A stretch of 64,000 nt of DNA from Arcobacter siniprincipis (lineage in GTDB: Bacteria > Campylobacterota > Campylobacteria > Campylobacterales > Arcobacteraceae): NCBI RefSeq assembly GCF_048571125.1, contig NZ_CP182343.1:2666001-2730000 (forward strand), given 5' to 3'. Of the stretch, positions 15,746 to 23,966 are shown piece by piece. Position 1 is the first letter of the stretch, and each line of letters begins with the position of its first letter. A program made the translations under genes and the position numbers. The notes beneath the pieces were generated by a model, which saw nothing but the letters and a program-made list of their open reading frames with translations, was not told the DNA's origin and searched no databases.

Positions 15746-16755
15746 TTAATCTTTTCCTCTAGTTTTTTTTCCCACTCATATGCACTTTGACATATCAAAG
15801 ACAAGTCTTCATACTTTGGTATCCAATTCATTTTTGATTTTATTTTTCTGTTATCTGAAATCAAAGTTGCTGGGTCTCCTGCTCTTCTAGAAACAATTTC
15901 AGATATAAAATTTGTATTTGTGACTAATTTCATAGCATCTACAACTTCTTTAACGCTAAAGCCTTTTCCATAACCACAATTAAATATATTACTAGAATTT
16001 TCATTAAGAAAATCTATCGCTTTTATGTGCGCATCTGCTAAGTCTAAAACATGTACATAATCTCTTAAATTTGAGCCGTCTTTTGTTGGGTAATCATCTC
16101 CATAAATCAATATTTTATCTCTTTTACCTAAAGCAGTTTTTGCAACTAAAGGAATAAGATGTGTTTCAGGTTCATGACACTCTCCAATAGTCAAATCTGC
16201 ACTCGCTCCTGCCACATTAAAATATCTAAATATCACATATTTAAAATCAGCAGTAACACTTGCAGTATCTTGCAAAACTTTTTCACTCATGAGTTTACTC
16301 ATACCGTATGGATTTATTGGATCTGTCGGATAAGTTTCCTCTATCCCTGTATTTGGGATATTTGTTGGCTCACCATAAACAGCTGCTGTACTTGAGAATA
16401 TAAATTTACTTACTTTATTTTCAACTGCACATTTGATTAAATTTGTAGTATTAACTGTATTATTCATATAATATTTTAATGGATTTTCAACCGATTCGGG
16501 TACTACTATACTTGCTGCAAAATGAATGATTGTATTTATTTTATTTTCTTTTAATACCCTATTTACTTTATCAAACTCTTTTAAGTCTAGCTCTATAAAT
16601 TTGAATTCTCTTATTATTTTTAGTGTATCAAGTGTTTTTTGACTACCTGTTGATAGATTATCAAGTATGATTATATTGCAACTTGTGGTTTCTAATAATT
16701 GTTTTAAAACATGGCTTCCAATATATCCTGCGCCACCTGTTATTAATATATTCAA
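15742..16755 (-). CDS. galE: UDP-glucose 4-epimerase
   Basis: A 337-residue SDR epimerase: ILITGGAGYIGSHV is the NAD site, SSTAAVYGEP gives the catalytic serine/threonine, YGMSKLMSE the YxxxK pair, and RYFNVAGASADLTIGE and GSNLRDYVHVLDLA are classic GalE signatures. It interconverts UDP-glucose and UDP-galactose in the cytoplasm. The start is TTG at 16755 with a weak GAGAG-type ribosome site. It is the first gene of the leftward glycan operon, with a -10 box at 16790-16795 upstream. Confidence 0.9.
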   Translation of the reverse strand: MNILITGGAGYIGSHVLKQLLETTSCNIIILDNLSTGSQKTLDTLKIIREFKFIELDLKEFDKVNRVLKENKINTIIHFAASIVVPESVENPLKYYMNNTVNTTNLIKCAVENKVSKFIFSSTAAVYGEPTNIPNTGIEETYPTDPINPYGMSKLMSEKVLQDTASVTADFKYVIFRYFNVAGASADLTIGECHEPETHLIPLVAKTALGKRDKILIYGDDYPTKDGSNLRDYVHVLDLADAHIKAIDFLNENSSNIFNCGYGKGFSVKEVVDAMKLVTNTNFISEIVSRRAGDPATLISDNRKIKSKMNWIPKYEDLSLICQSAYEWEKKLEEKIK

Positions 16756-16789
16756 ATTATATCTCTCATTCTTTAATTCTAGTGAGAGG

Positions 16790-16795
16790 ATTATA
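16790..16795 (-). promoter_or_regulatory. -10 box upstream of galE and the glycan operon
   Basis: On the minus strand the sequence TTGATATAATCC contains a perfect TATAAT at 16795-16790. A transcript would start near 16783 and reach the galE TTG after about 28 bases. No clear -35 box is seen, as is usual in Campylobacterota. The rest of 16796-16960 is very AT-rich and shows no gene. Confidence 0.55.
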
Positions 16796-16960
16796 TCAAA
16801 TAGAATCTTTAATTTGTATTTAAATAGTTAATGAAAAGTTACAAAAAATATTTGATTTTGATAATTATTATGTTTAATGTAAAGACTAAGTATATTATTA
16901 AAATCAATTTTTTACTATACAATTTAAATATAATTTTGGAGTTTTGTTTAGAATTATAAG

Positions 16961-17036
16961 TGGAGGAGCTAGTCGGACTCGAACCAACGCATATCGGATT
17001 TGCAATCCGAGGCATTACCAACTTTGCTATAGCTCC
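16961..17036 (-). tRNA. tRNA-Cys (GCA)
   Basis: A 76-base cloverleaf on the minus strand. The acceptor stem GGAGCTA pairs with TAGCTCC, the anticodon arm TCGGA/TCCGA encloses a loop with GCA, GGTTCGAGTCC forms the T arm, and CCA is encoded at the 3' end (16961-16963). It is the last of a three-tRNA cluster. Confidence 0.93.
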
Positions 17037-17083
17037 GTAAAAATTAAATCATATAAAATAAGAATTAGATGATTTAAGTAAAG

Positions 17084-17172
17084 TGGCAGAGAGCAAGGGA
17101 TTCGAACCCTCGGAGGCGTGAACCTCGCCGGTTTTCAAAACCGGTCCATTCGACCAACTCTGGCAACTCTCT
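17084..17172 (-). tRNA. tRNA-Ser (TGA)
   Basis: An 89-base type II tRNA on the minus strand with a long variable arm. The acceptor AGAGAGT pairs with GCTCTCT through one G-U, the anticodon arm CCGGTTTTGAAAACCGG shows TGA, GGGTTCGAATCCC is the T arm, and CCA is encoded. Confidence 0.93.
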
Positions 17173-17188
17173 AACATTTATATAATAG

Positions 17189-17275
17189 TGGTGCGAATGG
17201 TCGGAATCGAACCGACACTCCGAAACCGGAATGGGATTTTAAGTCCCACGCGTCTACCTATTCCGCCACACTCGC
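17189..17275 (-). tRNA. tRNA-Leu (TAA)
   Basis: An 87-base type II tRNA on the minus strand. The acceptor GCGAGTG pairs with CATTCGC, the anticodon arm TGGGACTTAAAATCCCA shows TAA, TCGGTTCGATTCCGA is the T arm, and CCA is encoded. It is the promoter-proximal tRNA of the cluster. Confidence 0.93.
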
Positions 17276-17322
17276 ACTATTTGGTAGATTCAAAGAAGTG
17301 TTATTTCTTAAAATGGAGTGGA

Positions 17323-17328
17323 ATTATA
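17323..17328 (-). promoter_or_regulatory. -10 box of the tRNA cluster
   Basis: A TATAAT box on the minus strand lies about 48 bases upstream of the mature 5' end of tRNA-Leu. It would serve a Leu-Ser-Cys tRNA transcript. No -35 box is obvious. Confidence 0.5.
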
Positions 17329-17383
17329 TTTAAAAAATTATTCTTTGTCAATAGTTTTTAATTTTATTTTCCAAATTTTTTGA

Positions 17384-17389
17384 TATAAT
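17384..17389 (+). promoter_or_regulatory. -10 box of ilvD
   Basis: A TATAAT box within TGATATAATC lies 29 bases before the ilvD ATG. A GAAGGA ribosome site follows at 17408-17413. Confidence 0.55.
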
Positions 17390-17418
17390 CATTCGATATA
17401 CAAATACGAAGGATTTAT

Positions 17419-19107
17419 ATGAGAAGTGATGAAGTAAAAAAAGGTTATGACAGAGCACCTCATCGATCATTATTTAGAGCTACGGGACTAAAGGATGATG
17501 ATTTTGGTAAGCCATTTATTGGAGTTGCAAACTCTTTCATTGAAATTATTCCCGGACATTTTTTTCTAAACAAAGTTGCAGAAATAATAAAAGAAGAAAT
17601 AAGAGCAAATGGTTGTGTTCCATTTGAGTTTAATACAATTGGTGTAGATGATGGTATTGCTATGGGGCACGATGGTATGTTATTTTCACTACCTTCAAGA
17701 GAATTAATAGCAAACTCTATTGAAACAGTTATGAATGCGCATAAACTTGATGCAATGATTGCAATTCCAAACTGTGATAAAATCGTGCCAGGTATGATAA
17801 TGGGGGCTATTAGAGTTGATGTTCCTACTGTTTTTGTAAGTGGTGGTCCAATGGCTAAAGGTCATACAAAAGATGGTGTTCCTATTGACTTAGCAACTGC
17901 TTTTGAAGCTGTTGGTAAATTTGAAAAAGGTGATATGACAGAAGAAGAACTTACAGATATCGAATGTAATGCCTGTCCAAGTGGTGGTTCATGTTCTGGT
18001 ATGTTTACAGCAAACTCTATGAATACACTTATGGAAGCTATGGGAATCGCTCTTCCGGGTAATGGAACAATCTTAGCTTTAACTCCTGAGAGAGAAGAGC
18101 TTTACAGAAAAGCAGCAAGAAGAGTATGTGAAATTGCCAAAAATAATGAATCAAGAGAAAAGTTCAAATTATCAAATATCTTAAATGAAAATGCAGTTAG
18201 AAATGCCTTTGCTGTTGATATGGCTATGGGTGGAAGTTCAAATACTGTTTTACACATGTTAGCTATTGCAAAAGAAGCTGGTGTAAATTTTGAACTAAGT
18301 GATATTAATGCTATTTCTAAAAGAGTTTCTCATATAGCTAAAATCTCTCCATCATTATCTACTGTTCATATGGAAGATATAAACAAAGCTGGTGGAGTTA
18401 ATGCTGTTATGAAAGAGATGACAAAAAGAGGTGAAGATATCTTATTAGATAACTTAACTATCTCTGGTGAAACTCTTTATGAAAAAATAGCTGATGCTTA
18501 TATAAAAGATACAAATATTATCCACACTATTGACAATCCATACTCAAATGTTGGTGGATTGGCAATTCTTTATGGTAACTTGGCAGAACAAGGTGCTGTT
18601 ATAAAAACTGCTGGTATTACAGGAGCTAGAGCCTTGACTGGGAAAGCGGTTTGTTTTGATGGACAACCTGAAGCCATAGCTGGTATTTTAGGTGGAAAAG
18701 TAAAAGCTGGTGATGTTGTAGTTATCAGATACGAAGGTCCTAAAGGTGGTCCAGGTATGCAAGAGATGCTTGCCCCTACTTCACTTATCATGGGAATGGG
18801 GCTTGGAGATAAAGTTGCCCTTATTACGGATGGAAGATTCTCAGGTGCTACAAGAGGTGCAAGTATTGGACATGTATCTCCAGAAGCTGCTGAAGGTGGA
18901 ATGATTGGATTACTAAAAGATGGAGATGAAATTCATATTGATGTTGACAAATACATTTTAGAAGTACATTTAAGTGATGAAGAAATCGCTAAAAGAAAAG
19001 CAGAATTTACACCGCTTAAAAAACCACTAAAATCAAAATGGTTAGGTCAATACAGAGCACTTGTAACAAATGCAAGTAGTGGTGCAGTTTTAAAAACTGA
19101 CCTTTAA
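17419..19107 (+). CDS. ilvD: Dihydroxy-acid dehydratase
   Basis: A 562-residue IlvD/Edd-family enzyme that dehydrates 2,3-dihydroxy-3-methyl acids to 2-keto acids in isoleucine and valine synthesis. Iron-sulfur ligands appear in AIPNCDKIVPGM and CNACPSGGSCSGMFTANSMN, and ITDGRFSGATRG with SPEAAEGG near the C-terminus are family signatures. The length matches bacterial DHADs. It is a single-gene unit with its own promoter and a hairpin immediately after the stop; no other branched-chain amino-acid genes are nearby. Confidence 0.95.
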   Translation: MRSDEVKKGYDRAPHRSLFRATGLKDDDFGKPFIGVANSFIEIIPGHFFLNKVAEIIKEEIRANGCVPFEFNTIGVDDGIAMGHDGMLFSLPSRELIANSIETVMNAHKLDAMIAIPNCDKIVPGMIMGAIRVDVPTVFVSGGPMAKGHTKDGVPIDLATAFEAVGKFEKGDMTEEELTDIECNACPSGGSCSGMFTANSMNTLMEAMGIALPGNGTILALTPEREELYRKAARRVCEIAKNNESREKFKLSNILNENAVRNAFAVDMAMGGSSNTVLHMLAIAKEAGVNFELSDINAISKRVSHIAKISPSLSTVHMEDINKAGGVNAVMKEMTKRGEDILLDNLTISGETLYEKIADAYIKDTNIIHTIDNPYSNVGGLAILYGNLAEQGAVIKTAGITGARALTGKAVCFDGQPEAIAGILGGKVKAGDVVVIRYEGPKGGPGMQEMLAPTSLIMGMGLGDKVALITDGRFSGATRGASIGHVSPEAAEGGMIGLLKDGDEIHIDVDKYILEVHLSDEEIAKRKAEFTPLKKPLKSKWLGQYRALVTNASSGAVLKTDL

Positions 19108-19135
19108 TAAATCTTGGGGAAACCCACGATTTATT
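19106..19135 (+). terminator. Hairpin after ilvD
   Basis: An almost perfect inverted repeat (AATAAATC, one mismatch, then GGG arms around GAAA) overlaps the ilvD stop codon. No long T run follows, so termination may be partial or Rho-assisted. Confidence 0.55.
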
Positions 19136-19218
19136 AACAAATATTAATCAATCTATTAATTTTTCATTTACGCAAAGCAAATAAAATTTCATTATAAATA
19201 AATTTGAAAAGGATTCAC

Positions 19219-20661
19219 ATGAAAATAAAAAATATTTTAATTTTTAATCAAAAATTATTAATCATATCATCCTTACTTGCTGTAAATATGTTTGCAAAGA
19301 GTATTGATTTTGATATGGCACCACAAAATCCACAAAGAGTAGCCCCTAGTAATATGAATCAAATTTTATCATTTAATGATTCTATTAAAAATTCTATGCT
19401 TTCAGTGGTAAATATTTCTACAAAAACACACATGACTAGTCAAGATGGAAATGTTCCAATGGAGATGTTTAATGATCCTTTGTTTAGAAGATTTTTTGGG
19501 GATCAATTTGGAAACCAATTTAAACAAAATAAAATCCAAAGAGCCCTTGGTTCTGGTGTAATTGTTTCAAAAGATGGTTATATAATTACAAATAATCATG
19601 TTGTAGAAAATGCAGATGAAATAACAGTAACCTTATCTGGTGATACTACAGAATACACAGCAAAAGTAATAGGTAAAGATGCTGATTCCGATTTAGCAGT
19701 TATTAAAATCAATGCAACAAATCTTTCTCCAATAAAAGTAGCCAATGCAGATGATTTAAAAGTTGGAGATGTTATTTTTGCTATTGGAAATCCTTTTGGT
19801 ATAGGAGAAACAGTAACTCAAGGAATTATCTCAGCACTAAATAAAAATAGAGTTGGAATAAATAGATATGAGAACTTCATTCAAACTGATGCATCTATAA
19901 ATCCTGGAAATTCTGGTGGTGCTTTAGTTGATAGTAGAGGTGCGCTTATAGGAATCAATAGTGCTATTATCACAAGAAGTGGTGGCAATAATGGTATTGG
20001 TTTTGCCATTCCTATTAACATGGTAAAAGAAGTAGCTACAAAACTTGTAGAAGAAGGAAAAGTAACAAGGGGATATTTAGGAGTTGTTATTAATGACTTA
20101 ACAAAAGAGTCAGCAAAAGTATATAATCACAAAAGTGGAGCACTTATCTTAGAAGTTGGAAGAGATACACCAGCTGCTAAATATGGTCTAAAAAGAGGTG
20201 ATTTAATTTATGCAATAAATAATAAACCTATCAAAGATAGAGCTGCATTACAAAATACTATTGCTTCTTTTAAACCAAATGCTAAAATTATACTTCAACT
20301 TGAAAGAGATAAAAAAGATGTAGTTATAAATGCCCAATTAGGTAATAGAGATGGCTTAATTATTAGTGAATCAGTCAATGGAACTATTTTAGGTGGCTTA
20401 CAACTAAGTGATTTAGATACAAATATCATAGATAGATTTAGACTTCCTAGAAATATAACAGGTGTTTTAGTTACAAATGTGAAACCAAAATCTGATGCAG
20501 AAAAAGTTGGTTTTCAAGCTGGTGATGTTATTATACAAATTGAAGATATTACAATTAATAGATTTTCAGATGTACAAGAAGCATTAAGAAAATACAATAA
20601 CAAATATAAAAGAGTTTATGTAAATAGACAAGGACAAACTATTTTATTAGTTATTAAATAA
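19219..20661 (+). CDS. htrA: Periplasmic serine protease/chaperone HtrA (DegQ type)
   Basis: A 480-residue protein beginning with a signal peptide (MKIKNILIFNQKLL, a hydrophobic stretch, VNMFAKS). The trypsin-like domain has the catalytic triad in ITNNHVVEN (His), DADSDLAVIK (Asp) and NPGNSGGALVD (Ser), followed by two PDZ domains. It degrades or refolds misfolded envelope proteins in the periplasm. A TTG at 19204 opens the frame, but ATG at 19219 after AAAAGGA is preferred. The response regulator gene follows at once, the order htrA-cprR-cprS known in Campylobacter, where CprRS affects htrA expression. Confidence 0.93.
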   Translation: MKIKNILIFNQKLLIISSLLAVNMFAKSIDFDMAPQNPQRVAPSNMNQILSFNDSIKNSMLSVVNISTKTHMTSQDGNVPMEMFNDPLFRRFFGDQFGNQFKQNKIQRALGSGVIVSKDGYIITNNHVVENADEITVTLSGDTTEYTAKVIGKDADSDLAVIKINATNLSPIKVANADDLKVGDVIFAIGNPFGIGETVTQGIISALNKNRVGINRYENFIQTDASINPGNSGGALVDSRGALIGINSAIITRSGGNNGIGFAIPINMVKEVATKLVEEGKVTRGYLGVVINDLTKESAKVYNHKSGALILEVGRDTPAAKYGLKRGDLIYAINNKPIKDRAALQNTIASFKPNAKIILQLERDKKDVVINAQLGNRDGLIISESVNGTILGGLQLSDLDTNIIDRFRLPRNITGVLVTNVKPKSDAEKVGFQAGDVIIQIEDITINRFSDVQEALRKYNNKYKRVYVNRQGQTILLVIK

Positions 20662-20686
20662 AGGACCTACCATAATTAAAGTACTA

Positions 20687-21346
20687 ATGATAGAAGATGA
20701 TTTAGAATTAGCTGAAATCATCACAAACTATTTGAAATCTTTTGACATAGAAGTTACAAATACAGATAGCCCATATACAGGGCTATCTATGATTAAAACA
20801 GATTCAAGTTATAAACTTCTTATATTAGACTTGACTCTTCCAGAAATTGATGGATTAGAACTTATTCCAAAAATTAGAACAACATCAAATATACCAATTA
20901 TTATATCAAGTGCTAGGGATGATATTTTAGATAAAGTTATGGGTTTAGAAAGAGGTGCAGATGATTATTTGCCAAAGCCTTATAATCCAAGAGAATTACA
21001 AGCTAGAATAAAAGCTATTTTAAAAAGATTAGATATAGAACCAGTTAAAGAAACTCAAAGCTCTATTTTCGAACTAAACTTAGAAAATATGAAAATATTT
21101 TTCAAAAATACACTTTTGGATTTGACTATGGCAGAATTTGATATATTAAAACTTCTTATTCAAAGAAAAGGGGGAGTAATAGCAAGGGAAGATTTTATCT
21201 ATGATAGCTTGCATATTGAAGATGATAGTAGTTTGAAAAATATTGATGTTATGATATCAAGAATAAGAAATAAAATTGCCTTAGTAGATAATTCAGCCAC
21301 TTATATTAAATCTGTAAGAGGAATAGGATACCAATTATCTATATGA
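20687..21346 (+). CDS. cprR: OmpR-family response regulator, CprR-like
   Basis: A receiver domain (MIEDD acidic pocket, phosphoacceptor in LILDLTLPEIDGL, SARDD, lysine in DYLPKPYNP) is followed by an OmpR winged-helix domain ending in YIKSVRGIGYQLSI. The listed start is the first ATG, but it removes most of the first beta strand; the frame continues upstream with IKVL, and AGGA at 20662-20665 is spaced for an ATA at 20672 or ATT at 20675, neither a standard start. The gene overlaps the sensor kinase by four bases. Position next to htrA supports orthology to C. jejuni CprR, which governs envelope-related functions. Confidence 0.85.
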   Translation: MIEDDLELAEIITNYLKSFDIEVTNTDSPYTGLSMIKTDSSYKLLILDLTLPEIDGLELIPKIRTTSNIPIIISSARDDILDKVMGLERGADDYLPKPYNPRELQARIKAILKRLDIEPVKETQSSIFELNLENMKIFFKNTLLDLTMAEFDILKLLIQRKGGVIAREDFIYDSLHIEDDSSLKNIDVMISRIRNKIALVDNSATYIKSVRGIGYQLSI

Positions 21347-22563
21347 AAAACATATCTATAACTGCATTTATAAATACTATCTTTGTATTAGCACTTGCTG
21401 CTATTACAACTACATTTTTATTTTTTGTAAAATTAGATAAAGAAAAATCTAACCAAGAGAGACAACAAAGATACAGTATAATTGCTAATAGTGTACTAAA
21501 TAGCTTTGAACTACAACCTAAAGAAGACCAACTTAAAAAACTATATTTACAGTTTGAAGTAAATCCTATAGAAGATAGAATAAAAAAATTAGATATTGTA
21601 AATAATGCAAAAGAGCTTATGTTTCAAGAGTCTTCTTCTGGAAGAGTAAGGATTTATGAATACTACAATAAGTACTATATTTATGTTCAAAAAATGAGCT
21701 ATAATGTCCTTCTAATGGATTTAAAATCAAAGCCTTATAATAGAAGTATAGCCTTAGTTATATACATATTTGCAGTTGCTATTTTTCTATCACTATATTT
21801 TGCAATACGAAGAAAATTCATTCCCCTAAGAACACTAGACAAACAAATACAAAAGTTCTCAAGTGGAGACAAAAATATAAAGCTTGATTTCCCAAATAAC
21901 GATGAGATAGGAAAAATTGCAAAAAGCTTTAATGATGCAATAAGAAATATAAATAATCTAACAGACTCAAAGAATCTATTTATGCGAAATATGATGCATG
22001 AACTTAAAACTCCTATTACAAAAGCTATGTTCATAGTAGAGTCTCTTGAAGATGATAAAAATAAAGAGATATTAGGAAGAGCATTTGACAGAATGAATAA
22101 TATTATAAAAGAGTTAGCTACAGTTGAAAAACTTTCTTCTAATATGTCAGTTATTTATAAAGAAAATACAACATTCTTTAGCATATATAAAAAAGCTATG
22201 AATATACTACTTATTGATGCAAGTACAATTAGTACTAAAATGAGTAATTTTGACTTAAAAGTTGATATTGCCCTATTTTCAATTACAATAAAAAACTTAA
22301 TAGACAATGCAATAAAGTTTTCTCCAAATCACCATGCAACATTGATAGCCACACAAAAAAGAATAGAAGTTATCTCTAGTGGTGAAAAATTAAAATATGA
22401 TTTAAATTATTATACAGAGCCTTTTTCTCAAGAAGAGAAAAGAAAAGATGGTTTTGGATTAGGTTTATATATAGTGAAAACTACCATAGAACTGCATGAC
22501 TTTAAATTTAAGTATGCTTATGAAAATGGCAGAAATCACTTTATTATTGATATAAGTAAATAA
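21343..22563 (+). CDS. cprS: Sensor histidine kinase, CprS-like
   Basis: A 406-residue membrane kinase: one helix at about residues 7-29, a short periplasmic sensor region, a second helix at about 140-160, a HAMP-like segment (QKFSSGDKNIKLDFPNNDEIG), the phosphoacceptor in MHELKTPITKA, an N box in NLIDNAIKFSP and a G box in DGFGLGLYIVK. It would phosphorylate the regulator encoded just upstream (ATGA overlap). In C. jejuni the homologous pair CprRS, beside htrA, influences biofilm and stress survival. The sensed signal is unknown. The gene ends five bases from a convergent gene with no terminator between. Confidence 0.87.
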   Translation: MKNISITAFINTIFVLALAAITTTFLFFVKLDKEKSNQERQQRYSIIANSVLNSFELQPKEDQLKKLYLQFEVNPIEDRIKKLDIVNNAKELMFQESSSGRVRIYEYYNKYYIYVQKMSYNVLLMDLKSKPYNRSIALVIYIFAVAIFLSLYFAIRRKFIPLRTLDKQIQKFSSGDKNIKLDFPNNDEIGKIAKSFNDAIRNINNLTDSKNLFMRNMMHELKTPITKAMFIVESLEDDKNKEILGRAFDRMNNIIKELATVEKLSSNMSVIYKENTTFFSIYKKAMNILLIDASTISTKMSNFDLKVDIALFSITIKNLIDNAIKFSPNHHATLIATQKRIEVISSGEKLKYDLNYYTEPFSQEEKRKDGFGLGLYIVKTTIELHDFKFKYAYENGRNHFIIDISK

Positions 22564-22568
22564 TTTAT

Positions 22569-23852
22569 TTACTCACTTATCATTTTATCTTCGACTCTAA
22601 ACATTGTAAGATAAGGTAACCTTCCTGGTAACTTTATTTTATTTGTATTTCCACTGTGAACTGATTCTAATTCTTTGCCAGTTTCAGTTATTATCTTTTT
22701 AAAGTTAATATAATATAGTCCATCTTTAAAATATATCTTTCCAATATCATTATCTACTTCATCAATTTTTGTATTTAAGGGAACAAAAATCTCTATATCT
22801 TCATTTGGATAAGTTTTATATTTACAATAAAAGTGCTCTTCATCTTCAGTAACGAGTCCACTTACTTCATATGTTCCTTTGCTTAAAGCATACTCATGAT
22901 TTTGAGAATCTGCTCTTTCAAATGGTCTGTGAATTAAATATGCATCAGTAAAACCTCTATTTTTTGTAGTTGCTAATTCTTTTTGGTATTTCTCTGCTTC
23001 AAAACTATTTGCATAAAAATCATCTATTGCCATTCTATATGTATAAGCTGTAACTGCTGCGTAATAAGGTGATTTAGTTCTTCCTTCTATTTTTATAGAA
23101 TCAACTGCTCCACTTTTTAGTATCTCATCTACATGACTAGCTAAGTTCATATCTTTTGCATTGAAAATATAAGTTCCAACTCCTGGTTCTTCTTCAAGTC
23201 TAAACATTGTCCCATGATCTTCATTTGCAGCATATAAAGTATACTCAAATCTACAGTCATTTGCACAGCTTCCTCTATTAGGCACTCTTCCCATTTGAAC
23301 AGCACTTACTAAACATCTTCCACTATAGGCAAAACACATAGAACCATGAACAAAAATCTCTATTTCCATATCTGGTAGATGTTTTTTTATCTCAGTAACA
23401 TCTTTTAAGCTTATTTCCCTAGCTGCTATTATTCTTCTTACACCCATGTCATAATATACTTGAGCATCTAGATAATTCATAACATTTGCTTGTGTTGAAA
23501 GATGAATTGGGATATGAGGTGCAATCTCACGGCAAAGTCTTACAACTCCTGGCGCTGCTACTATGAAGGCATCAGGTTCTACTTCTGCCATTTGAACTAT
23601 ATGTTTTTTCAAAAGTTCAATTTGAGAGTTAAAAGGGAATCCATTTATCGTTGCATAAACTTTTTTGCCCATTGAATGAGCATAATCAATTCCCTCTTTA
23701 AAACTTTCAAAAGTAAATTCTTTTCCTGATCTAATTCTTAAACTAAAGTGGCTAACCCCTCCATAAACAGCATCTGCTCCATAAGCAATTGCTATTTTTA
23801 ACTTTTCTAAATTTCCAGCGGGACTTAATAACTCCACTTTATTATTCATCAA
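22569..23852 (-). CDS. U32 peptidase-family protein, TrhP/YegQ-like
   Basis: A 427-residue protein with the U32 signature: EIFVHGSMCFAYSGRCL and PNRGSCANDCRFEY, in which the cysteines are thought to bind a metal or iron-sulfur centre. The N-terminal LLSPAGNLEKLKIAIAYGAD and GADAVYGGV are typical of the TIM-barrel part. YegQ/TrhP is needed for 5-hydroxyuridine formation at tRNA position 34, and other members are called collagenases. The length and C-terminal beta domain (about residues 340-420) fit the YegQ branch best. A -10 box (TATAAT) lies at 23891-23896. Confidence 0.82.
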   Translation of the reverse strand: MMNNKVELLSPAGNLEKLKIAIAYGADAVYGGVSHFSLRIRSGKEFTFESFKEGIDYAHSMGKKVYATINGFPFNSQIELLKKHIVQMAEVEPDAFIVAAPGVVRLCREIAPHIPIHLSTQANVMNYLDAQVYYDMGVRRIIAAREISLKDVTEIKKHLPDMEIEIFVHGSMCFAYSGRCLVSAVQMGRVPNRGSCANDCRFEYTLYAANEDHGTMFRLEEEPGVGTYIFNAKDMNLASHVDEILKSGAVDSIKIEGRTKSPYYAAVTAYTYRMAIDDFYANSFEAEKYQKELATTKNRGFTDAYLIHRPFERADSQNHEYALSKGTYEVSGLVTEDEEHFYCKYKTYPNEDIEIFVPLNTKIDEVDNDIGKIYFKDGLYYINFKKIITETGKELESVHSGNTNKIKLPGRLPYLTMFRVEDKMISE

Positions 23853-23890
23853 TTTTTCCTTGTAATAAACACTATTTATATATTTTTGCG

Positions 23891-23896
23891 ATTATA
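23891..23896 (-). promoter_or_regulatory. -10 box of the U32 family gene
   Basis: TATAAT on the minus strand within GTTATAATCGC, 39 bases before the ATG at 23852. No -35 box is apparent. Confidence 0.45.
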
Positions 23897-23966
23897 ACTA
23901 AAATAAAATATTAAAAAGATGAGAAAAAAATATTAAAGTTTTCCCTTCATTTGAGGTAATTATTTT

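Noticed and set aside
16839..17021. A 60-codon minus-strand ORF
   Set aside because: It runs through the tRNA-Cys gene and AT-rich spacer; chance frame.
16961..17275. tRNA cluster as integration site of a genomic island
   Set aside because: All three tRNAs are complete, and no integrase or direct repeat of a tRNA end is seen near the glycan locus.
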